In this document: piece by piece, positions 1 to 6,366 of the stretch
Numbering within the stretch: position 1 is the first letter of the stretch
Layout of the letters: each line of letters starts with the position of its first letter
Origin: Candidatus Cloacimonadota bacterium
GTDB taxonomy: Bacteria; Cloacimonadota; Cloacimonadia; JGIOTU-2
Direction: 5' to 3'
NCBI GenBank assembly: GCA_030611765.1
Contig: JAUWPE010000013.1
Location: forward strand, 1 to 34,347
DNA: 34,347 nt
Program-made: the position numbers and the translations under genes
The notes under the pieces: generated by a model
What the model was told of the DNA's origin: nothing
Database searches by the model: none
Seen by the model: only the letters and a program-made list of their open reading frames with translations

Positions 1-1
1 A

Positions 2-214
2 CTAGGCGCTGCTACAGAAAATGCAATTGAAAGAGCAAATGAAATCGCTAAATCAACAGTAAACAAAGTAAAAGAAATAAACTCAGCACGCACAGGTGTA
101 TTTCAGATAACCGAGCATTACTCGACAGAGGTTTCTGATTATGGAATGTATCAAACCTCAACAAGGAAAAAATCAATACGAGTAACGGTCACCTGTACGT
201 TCACTATCAAATAG
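2..214 (+). CDS. SIMPL-domain (DUF541) protein, C-terminal part only
   Basis: The window opens inside this gene; only the last 70 codons are present, ending at TAG 212-214. The visible protein contains an amphipathic helix (ENAIERANEIAKSTV) followed by SARTGVFQITEHYSTEVSDYG and a final beta-strand ending TCTFTIK. This arrangement, with the VFQIT..STEVSDYG block and a last strand, is what I know from the C-terminal end of SIMPL/DUF541 proteins, usually exported or periplasmic proteins of unclear function. The frame is open from base 2 and no start lies within the window, so signal peptide and full length cannot be judged. The stop lies 15 nt before the next gene, so the two are probably co-transcribed. 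Confidence 0.75.
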   Translation, partial: LGAATENAIERANEIAKSTVNKVKEINSARTGVFQITEHYSTEVSDYGMYQTSTRKKSIRVTVTCTFTIK

Positions 215-227
215 TCCTTTGGAGGAC
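214..227 (+). promoter_or_regulatory. small hairpin enclosing the ribosome binding site of the next gene
   Basis: GTCCT (214-218) and AGGAC (223-227) pair perfectly around a TTGG loop, and the GGAGGA Shine-Dalgarno (221-226) lies within this stem-loop, three bases before the ATG at 230. The upstream stop codon (212-214) touches the stem. A ribosome terminating there would melt the hairpin, so translational coupling is plausible. A 5-bp stem may also be chance. Confidence 0.35.
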
Positions 228-229
228 CG

Positions 230-613
230 ATGAGCTTACGCGAAGAAGTTTTTGCCTGGTTTGATGAAAATCCTGAAGATCTGAAAAAAGAAGGATACGG
301 CTCAAATGCTGCATTAAGGGATGCCTTTCCAAATGAAGATAGAAAAACTCTTTCTAAATATAAAATTCAATATACAAGAGAAATGAAAAAAGAAAATCTG
401 TCTGAAAAACCAGTGGAAAAAGTAAAAAAGGAAATCAAAAAAGAAATCTCTCAAGATGATCTAAAATTAGGTGACCGTGAATTTGATGCAATGATTAATA
501 AAATGAAGGAATCGCCTGCAGCAGAATTCATAAAGAAACATCATTTCTTTTTTATTGCAGGTTTCATTTTCATAATCATATTTTTCATTTTCAATCCGTT
601 TAAAAAGGATTAA
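230..613 (+). CDS. small tail-anchored membrane protein, unknown function
   Basis: A 127-residue protein with a strong GGAGGA ribosome binding site at 221-226. It has no signal peptide. The N-terminal half (residues 1-50) has a pattern like a small helical DNA-binding fold (EEVFAWFDENPEDLKKEGYG..AALRDAFPNEDRKTLSKYK), followed by a lysine/glutamate-rich linker and one hydrophobic segment at about 105-123, ending in NPFKKD. This suggests a cytoplasmic protein held in the inner membrane by its C-terminus. I do not recognise the family. Its position 15 nt after the SIMPL gene suggests a shared operon. Confidence 0.7.
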   Translation: MSLREEVFAWFDENPEDLKKEGYGSNAALRDAFPNEDRKTLSKYKIQYTREMKKENLSEKPVEKVKKEIKKEISQDDLKLGDREFDAMINKMKESPAAEFIKKHHFFFIAGFIFIIIFFIFNPFKKD

Positions 614-658
614 TAAAAAACTTTTCCCGTTATTCTTTGAAATATTAAAATAAAATAT

Positions 659-1831
659 ATGAAAAAACTATATTTTAGTCTGATTTTCTTGGGCATCATA
701 ATTCTCAGTTTTGGAGAACTCCATGCTGGTAACCTGAAAGTACATTTCATCGATGTACGTCAGGGTGATGCAATGCTGATCCAGTATGGGGGAGAGAACT
801 ACATTATCGATTCCGGGAGAAATCTCAGCTCGAACAAACTCATTCATTATATCGATTCTGTTGGTGTAACTACCTTGAATGCATGCTTGATCACTCATCC
901 GAATTTTGACCATTATGGAGAATTTGAAGATCTGGTTGAAAGCGGATTGTTCACCATAGAAAAATTTATTGTAAATAAAGATACCTCAACAAACTCGACT
1001 TACATCACACTTATGGATTTGTTACAAACTGAAAACATTCCAGTTGACTCAGTTGATTATGAAAACGATCTGAATTGGAGCATGACTACCGATATTCTTT
1101 CACCGAATTATGATAATGGTTTTTCTGGAACGAACAATAACTCAATTGTAATTAAAATGAGTTTGGGAGAGGTAAATTTCTTGCTCACCGGTGATAGCGT
1201 CGAAGATAATAATCAATACCTTCTCGATACATATGACCTTGATGCAGAAGTCTTGAAAGTGTCGCACCATGGTGGTCTTAACGGTACCAGTGAAGCATTT
1301 CTTGCGGAAGTAACTCCAATAGTATCAGTTATAAGTTCGGGCAATAATTCTTATGGCCATCCTTCACAAACTGTGGAAGTGTTGTTGGAAGACATCGGCA
1401 CTTTGATATACTCAACTGCTGATGATTGGAATACCTGGTGGATTAACGGTGGGAATGGTTCTGATGATATAAGTTTGGATGATGATGTCCTTGTCGAAAC
1501 TGATGGTGAAAATATCTGGGTAAATAATGAACTTGTGTGGTCATCCTTTGCTATTGATGAAGAATATACAGATAATACTTTCTTGAGCATATCACCGAAT
1601 CCATTTAGAAATTCAGTTACAATACAATATTATGTTAAGAAAAACAGCAACGTGAAAATTGATGTGTACGATCTGCGCGGAAAATTAGTTAAGCGGCTTC
1701 TCAATGAGAACAAAAGCACCGGCAACTATGAAGTAAAATGGAATTCTGAGGGAATGAGTTCAGGGATTTATTTTTGTAAATTTGTACAAGGGAATAAAGG
1801 AGAAGTGAGGAAACTGGTTTTAATACAGTAA
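659..1831 (+). CDS. secreted ComEC-like metallo-beta-lactamase-fold hydrolase with C-terminal sorting domain
   Basis: 390 residues. Residues 1-23 form a signal peptide. The catalytic domain (about 25-260) has the MBL-fold marks HPNFDH at 80-85, TGDS at 177-180, SHHG at 202-205 and GHPS at 233-236. The order and the SHHG motif match the stand-alone relatives of the ComEC/Rec2 C-terminal domain, which include nucleases and phosphodiesterases. The third position of the usual HxHxDH is Asn, as is tolerated in ComEC-type enzymes. Residues 309-390 (SPNPF...VYDLRGKLV...SGIYFCKF...KLVLIQ) form a type IX-secretion-like sorting domain, so the enzyme should be exported and released or anchored at the surface. 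A plausible role is hydrolysis of extracellular nucleic acid or nucleotides; the substrate is unknown. No good Shine-Dalgarno precedes the ATG, but the signal peptide supports this start. Confidence 0.85.
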   Translation: MKKLYFSLIFLGIIILSFGELHAGNLKVHFIDVRQGDAMLIQYGGENYIIDSGRNLSSNKLIHYIDSVGVTTLNACLITHPNFDHYGEFEDLVESGLFTIEKFIVNKDTSTNSTYITLMDLLQTENIPVDSVDYENDLNWSMTTDILSPNYDNGFSGTNNNSIVIKMSLGEVNFLLTGDSVEDNNQYLLDTYDLDAEVLKVSHHGGLNGTSEAFLAEVTPIVSVISSGNNSYGHPSQTVEVLLEDIGTLIYSTADDWNTWWINGGNGSDDISLDDDVLVETDGENIWVNNELVWSSFAIDEEYTDNTFLSISPNPFRNSVTIQYYVKKNSNVKIDVYDLRGKLVKRLLNENKSTGNYEVKWNSEGMSSGIYFCKFVQGNKGEVRKLVLIQ

Positions 1832-1842
1832 ACCATATTTCT

Positions 1843-2019
1843 CTCGTTCCAATCCGACAGCTGGCGGATGGGAACGGACGCATTTTCTCGAAACGGAAAA
1901 AAGTTCCCAGTTAAATAAAGAAAGATTTAATCCGAATGGAATATCGAAAAAAGATTTTACCCCGATTAACCCAGTTAAATCCTTTCGGGATCCCGATATG
2001 TCGGGATATTTAACAGGGT
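1843..2019. repeat. intergenic palindromic repeats after the MBL gene
   Basis: This 324-bp gap (1832-2155) holds several inverted repeats and no convincing gene. CTCGTTCC at 1843-1850 and GGGAACGG at 1870-1877 form one arm pair, resembling copies at 20023-20051 and near 24684. ACCCAGTTAAAT (1969-1980) pairs with ATATTTAACAGGGT (2006-2019) around two nested palindromes, TCGGGATCCCGA (1985-1996) and ATCCCGA-TATG-TCGGGAT (1990-2007). It has the character of dispersed palindromic repeats and could also end transcription of the upstream gene, although there is no U-tract. Confidence 0.55.
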
Positions 2020-2155
2020 GAAATAGATGACAGATTTCACGGGTTAAAAATAAAAGGAAAAAATTTAAAGGGGTAAACAGGGCAGGCGGGATAGGTAGAA
2101 TGGTTAGAGCAAGTGTTGGGTCTGTAAGTCAGCAAATAAAATTACTGCTTCTATT

Positions 2156-2494
2156 ATGGCAAATGGCCTGGCTCGTTGTTTAGGAGAGACATTTGAAATT
2201 GAGTTGGACAGTTGTTTGCATGTTGGTAGTGGTTATAAAAGTATATTAATGAAATACCAAAAAGTTTATAAGCGTGGTATAATCAGACCACAAGAATATT
2301 TGTTTGAAAATGAAATTAATAGTTATGATAGTTTAATTGTCAAAAAAGCAATCCAAATCAATAGCGATGCAATAATGATAAATTCTATAGATTGGAACAA
2401 TATGTTGAACGAAACAAAAAACAAAAACAAAGAACAATATCTGGATTTGAAATATTATTACGATACCTATAAAAGATATGACAAACATATATAA
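2156..2494 (+). CDS. hypothetical protein, possibly a fragment
   Basis: 112 codons from ATG 2156. I do not recognise the protein. It is hydrophilic, with no signal peptide or membrane segment, and contains SYDSLIVKKAIQINSDAIMI and a Tyr/Lys-rich C-terminus. There is no Shine-Dalgarno sequence before the ATG, the frame stays open only to 2108, and repeat-like DNA lies immediately upstream. It may therefore be the 3' part of a disrupted gene. Base composition from about 2200 on is strongly AT-rich and Asn/Lys/Tyr codons are frequent, as in the following two genes. Confidence 0.4.
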   Translation: MANGLARCLGETFEIELDSCLHVGSGYKSILMKYQKVYKRGIIRPQEYLFENEINSYDSLIVKKAIQINSDAIMINSIDWNNMLNETKNKNKEQYLDLKYYYDTYKRYDKHI

Positions 2495-2605
2495 AAAGGA
2501 TTAATATATTAGATACAATTGATTAATTTTAAAAAAATGTAGAAATAATTTGCGTATATTTTTTAGTTAATTAGAAAATAGGAAAACGTAAAAATGGAGT
2601 GATAG

Positions 2606-3064
2606 ATGAATAAATATAAAATTTGTATTTTAGTTATATTTATTTTAGTAGAAATTAAATTATTAGCACAAAATCAATCGGTAGATTCATGGAAACCAAT
2701 AACAAAAGCACCCCAATCCATTTCTGGAGGAGGTGGGGTAGTTTATTATCAAGATAACCTTTTCGTTAGTGTGGGAGGTGGAAAAGATGATTTTTATAAA
2801 TTTAATTTGAAAACAAAAACCTGGCATAAATTACAATGCTTTCCAAAAAAAATTAGTTTTGGTTCAGATTTGGCTTTTGATGGAAATCGTTATATATATG
2901 CGATAAAAGGTACAAGTATGCTGGGAATCATTGGTAATAGTTTGTTTTGGAGATATGATATTCAAAATAATTGCTGGGAACTCTTACCAAACACTCCCGA
3001 GGATATGGGCGCCTATGGCGTACCTGTTGGGGATTGTAAAAAAACCAGATTAGTTGGAGTATAA
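2606..3064 (+). CDS. exported short kelch-repeat protein
   Basis: 152 residues with GGAG at 2595-2598 before the ATG. Residues 1-21 form a signal peptide ending near LLAQ. The rest shows at least two kelch-type blades: SWKPITKAPQSISGGGGVVYY..LFVSVGGGKDDFYKFNLKTKTWHKL and FGSDLAFDGNRYIYAIKG..FWRYDIQNNCWELLPNTP. Kelch beta-propellers usually need six or seven blades of about 45-50 residues, so a 130-residue mature protein is too short for a closed propeller. It is either truncated, loses its remaining blades by a frameshift, or oligomerises. The stop TAA (3062-3064) is one base before the ATG of the next gene, so the two are translationally coupled. Confidence 0.65.
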   Translation: MNKYKICILVIFILVEIKLLAQNQSVDSWKPITKAPQSISGGGGVVYYQDNLFVSVGGGKDDFYKFNLKTKTWHKLQCFPKKISFGSDLAFDGNRYIYAIKGTSMLGIIGNSLFWRYDIQNNCWELLPNTPEDMGAYGVPVGDCKKTRLVGV

Positions 3065-3065
3065 T

Positions 3066-5798
3066 ATGAAGAAGATTTTTTGTAAGACACAAATAGTATT
3101 ATTAATGCTTTTTATTTTCATATACACAACCCTACATTCGCAGAGCTCAATAAATGTATGGAATAAAGATAATCAAAGTTTAAGTAATGGAGCAATACAT
3201 GGACAGGTGTGGTCAAATATTGGTGGACCAATTAAAGATGCATTGGTTTTTGTAACTGATCCAGATCTTACACATCTTTATGGTGAAGATATAAGCGATG
3301 ATGTAAGTAATTGGGGACAATACTGGATCAGTCCTCTTCCTTCAAATAAAGATTTGGTTGCTTTTGCATATCATCCTGGACGTCCTTTCATATTGGCATC
3401 AGAGAAATTTACATTATCATATAATGAAAATAAAAAAATTGAATTAGATTTATCTATTAATTATTCAGATCCAGGTTTTATTAAACTGTGTAACGATTTC
3501 AATAATTTTGGAACTGGTGGTGTGTTTCATCTTTCAGGTTTTGTATTAAGAATGATCACACTCTTACAACAATCACAAAATACTAATTATGCTAAGACGA
3601 TCATTGAGCAATTAAATTCATTAAAGGTTAATAATACTGATACATCAACAATGCCAACCTTAGGTTTCATTCTCGATTCCTCCGGCAGTATGAAAGACAA
3701 TGACCCGAACGATATAAGGAAAACTGCTCTTATTAATATTATCAAAGATAGGCTTACCGGTACTGAAAATGTGCATATAGTAGATTTTGACTCCGAGGCA
3801 CGTTTGTGTAACAATAATGTATCTGGTTGGTCAGAACAAGATTTAATAAATGCAGTACAAAGGATCGATTCTTCAGGTGGCACGAATGTTGAGGCAGGTC
3901 TTGATGCGATGAGTGCTTCGCTTACCAAAAATGGATTTTCTAATAATACAGGTGTGATGCTTCTCACAGACGGCCAGGGAGAATATACCGATGGCGCCCA
4001 ATGGTTCTTGAAAAATGGGATAAAAGTTTATACAGTGAGTTTTGTGGGTGAAACTGATGAAGTGCTACTGATGAATATTGCCCAACAAACCGGTGGAATT
4101 TATATGCGTGCAAATACTGCTAAACAAATATGTAATCTCTTCAACCTTTTTTATGATCTTTTAACTGGAAGTAGCATGTTCGTTTATCATAAAGATCAAA
4201 TACATCGAGGTGATGTGTTGGAATATTATTTTCCTGTGGATAATGTTGAGGGTTTGTTGTATTTTGCTACAAACTGGGCTGGCAGTAGAGGAGATATGAA
4301 AATAATTTCTCCATCTGGTAAGATCTTCACAGAAAATGAAGGTAGTGGACAATGGAATATAGGTGATACATACATTACCGCATCAATCCCGCCTATTGAG
4401 ATTGGGGATTGGGAGGTACAGTTGATGGGTTCACAGATTCCAGCTCAAGGAGGGGAGGTTAGTCTGGAAGTTCATGGTAAATCTGATCTCCTTTTTGATG
4501 TCGGTATGTCCGCGCTAGTAGGCATGGTTGATTTTCAGATAAATAGTATAATGAAACATCTTGTCAGTAATTATTCTACTACTGTTACAGTAGAAACACC
4601 CAGGGGAAATGAAATAAATATCAGTGATAAGCTTCAGAATGATATTTTATATTTTTTCCCAGCATCCGGCAAGGGTAGTTACAAATTTACCTTTATAATT
4701 AAGGGGAATAGAAATGATGGTTCTAAGTTCCAGAGACTACTTACAAGATACTATGTATTAGCTGAAATAGACGGAGAAGCTTCAACATATTTTTTTAAGG
4801 GTAGTGATTATCTTCAAGACAGTCTATTTGACAAGGCATTAGAATGCTTTCATATAGTTATAGTGATTGATCCAGATTACGTAGGAGCATACTACGGAAT
4901 GGGAATTATTTATGTCCAAAAAGGCAATTACAACAAGGCAATAGAATGCTACAAACAAATTATAGAGAAAGATCCAACTTATCCATATACATACTTCAAT
5001 ATGGGAAATGCTTATTGCTATAAAGGCAACTACGACAAGGCAATTTCTTACTATAAAAAATCGATTGAGATAGATCCAGATTATGCAGATGCATACTACA
5101 ATATGGGAGTTGCTTATGCCAAAAATTGTAACTACGATAAAGCGATAGAAGGTTATCAGGGAGCAATTGAGTTAGATCCTGATTATGCAGAAGCAAACAA
5201 CAATATGGGGATCGCTTATGCCAATAAAGGCAACTACGGCAAGGCAATTTCTTACTATAAAAAATCAATTGAGATAGATCCTAATTATGCAAAAGCATAC
5301 TACAATATGGGGGTTGCTTATGCCGATAATGGTAACTATGAAAAAGCAATAGAATGCTTTCTGAGATCGATTGAGATAGATCCAGATTATGCAGATGCAT
5401 ACTTCAATATGGGAAATGCCTATTACGATAAGGTAAACTATGACAAAGCGATAGAATGTTATCAGGGAGCAATTGAGATATATCCAACTTATCCATACGC
5501 ATACCTCAATATGGGAAATGCCTATTACGATAAGGGGAACTATGACAAAGCGATAGAATGTTATAAGAGATCAATTGAGATAGATACTGATTATTCAGAG
5601 GCATACTTCAATATGGGAAATGCTTACGCTCGAAAAGGTTGGGATATGGCAGCAGCTGATAGCTTTTATCAAGCGGGCTTGTTATATTTTAATCAAAACA
5701 ACAATCAGGAGGTTCTCAAAACGATAGATGCAATGAAGACAAAAACTCCAGATTCACCACTAATTCAAAAACTTATGGATAAATTGAATAAGGAATGA
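3066..5798 (+). CDS. exported von Willebrand factor A / TPR protein
   Basis: 910 residues from ATG 3066, which has GGAG at 3056-3059; an in-frame TTG at 3054 is unlikely. A signal peptide (1-26) is followed by a carboxypeptidase-regulatory-like beta domain (about 30-135), then a VWA domain (about 198-368) with a complete MIDAS: D204-S206-S208 (DSSGS), T273 and D302 (TDGQG). A beta-rich region (about 370-560) follows, then eight regular 34-residue TPRs plus a degenerate ninth (about 575-880). The TPRs have the NYDKAIECY...IEIDPDY pattern. VWA plus TPR suggests a metal-dependent adhesion or scaffold protein in the periplasm or on the surface. The substrate partner is unknown. It is coupled to the kelch gene upstream. 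TPR-encoding DNA is internally near-identical (for example 5027-5085 versus 5234-5285), pointing to recent repeat duplication. Confidence 0.85.
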   Translation: MKKIFCKTQIVLLMLFIFIYTTLHSQSSINVWNKDNQSLSNGAIHGQVWSNIGGPIKDALVFVTDPDLTHLYGEDISDDVSNWGQYWISPLPSNKDLVAFAYHPGRPFILASEKFTLSYNENKKIELDLSINYSDPGFIKLCNDFNNFGTGGVFHLSGFVLRMITLLQQSQNTNYAKTIIEQLNSLKVNNTDTSTMPTLGFILDSSGSMKDNDPNDIRKTALINIIKDRLTGTENVHIVDFDSEARLCNNNVSGWSEQDLINAVQRIDSSGGTNVEAGLDAMSASLTKNGFSNNTGVMLLTDGQGEYTDGAQWFLKNGIKVYTVSFVGETDEVLLMNIAQQTGGIYMRANTAKQICNLFNLFYDLLTGSSMFVYHKDQIHRGDVLEYYFPVDNVEGLLYFATNWAGSRGDMKIISPSGKIFTENEGSGQWNIGDTYITASIPPIEIGDWEVQLMGSQIPAQGGEVSLEVHGKSDLLFDVGMSALVGMVDFQINSIMKHLVSNYSTTVTVETPRGNEINISDKLQNDILYFFPASGKGSYKFTFIIKGNRNDGSKFQRLLTRYYVLAEIDGEASTYFFKGSDYLQDSLFDKALECFHIVIVIDPDYVGAYYGMGIIYVQKGNYNKAIECYKQIIEKDPTYPYTYFNMGNAYCYKGNYDKAISYYKKSIEIDPDYADAYYNMGVAYAKNCNYDKAIEGYQGAIELDPDYAEANNNMGIAYANKGNYGKAISYYKKSIEIDPNYAKAYYNMGVAYADNGNYEKAIECFLRSIEIDPDYADAYFNMGNAYYDKVNYDKAIECYQGAIEIYPTYPYAYLNMGNAYYDKGNYDKAIECYKRSIEIDTDYSEAYFNMGNAYARKGWDMAAADSFYQAGLLYFNQNNNQEVLKTIDAMKTKTPDSPLIQKLMDKLNKE

Positions 5799-5867
5799 GG
5801 AAAGAAGAGAATTTTTGAAGAATTGAGTGTGGTAGAGAATTGTGGGAAGGTAAGTGGTGATGATAAA

Positions 5868-5963
5868 ATGAAAAATGAATTGAAGCGATTCGGAAATTAT
5901 TATAATTTAGTCAAACCTCATAAAAGTATCGACGGCATGACTCCAAAGGAGAAATTAAAATAA
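5868..5963 (+). pseudogene. C-terminal remnant of an integrase-core (IS3/IS481-type) transposase
   Basis: The reading frame ending at TAA 5961-5963 encodes MKNELKRFGNYYNLVKPHKS, then IDGMTPKEKLK. The YYN..KPHKSIDGMTPKEKL pattern is the familiar end of rve-type transposases (YNxxRPHxxLxGxTPxE). Nothing upstream looks like the catalytic DDE region, so this is a tail left by a degraded insertion sequence. It is in frame with the stop of the VWA-TPR gene, probably by coincidence. Confidence 0.6.
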
Positions 5964-5972
5964 AGAAGTAAC

Positions 5973-6100
5973 GCAAGATTCCAATCTTGCGCATCTCAAC
6001 ATCAGTCTCCATTTCATTACGACTTGACAGGTCCGTCTCCGTTACACTTCAGTCTTCGCTACGCTACGCCCAGACAAGACGCCCTGGCAGGCAGACCCAC
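5973..6100. repeat. palindrome and GC-richer repeat-like segment
   Basis: GCAAGATT (5973-5980) and AATCTTGC (5983-5990) form a perfect 8-bp hairpin with a two-base loop, directly after the transposase remnant. Bases 6000-6100 are richer in G and C than their surroundings and contain CTTCGCTACGCTACGCC-like repeat text with no reading frame of interest. The hairpin has no U-tract. The remaining stretch to 6366 shows no gene; it contains only the dyad noted separately. Confidence 0.45.
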
Positions 6101-6270
6101 GAAAATTGACAAATTAGAGAATACGAATTTATTAGAAGAGTATGGAGAATGGAAAATTTGACAAAAAATATTCTACAATCATGAAAAGGATTAATGAAAC
6201 GGAAAAAAGAATAAAATATGGAAACTAATTTTCTTTTTCGTAGAGTAAAAATTGAAATTGATTTCTAATT

Positions 6271-6318
6271 ACTACAATACAAAATTACTTTTCGTCAGTT
6301 TATAAGTAATATTGTAGT
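6271..6318. promoter_or_regulatory. interrupted inverted repeat upstream of the sensor kinase
   Basis: The left half ACTACAATA plus ATTACTT (6271-6290, with a short insertion) is the reverse complement of AAGTAATATTGTAGT (6304-6318). It lies 49 bp before the kinase ATG. It could be an operator, an mRNA hairpin or the end of a lost mobile element. No standard promoter could be assigned with confidence around it. Confidence 0.35.
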
Positions 6319-6366
6319 TTGGAATGGTAAAATGTTTAATAATGTTCAACACCGACAGTAATTAAA

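Noticed and set aside
2088-2135. tRNA-like text (GGTAGAATGGTTAGAGC ... CTGTAAG)
   Set aside because: The D-arm resemblance is good, but the anticodon stem does not pair, and there is no T-arm or acceptor partner.
2540-2555. possible -12 TTGC before the kelch gene
   Set aside because: There is no GG at the -24 distance.
3054-3065. TTG start for the VWA-TPR protein, four codons upstream
   Set aside because: ATG 3066 has the spaced GGAG and begins the signal peptide.
5796-5963. readthrough extension of the VWA-TPR protein into the transposase tail
   Set aside because: The frames coincide, but the tail belongs to a transposase and nothing favours stop-codon readthrough.
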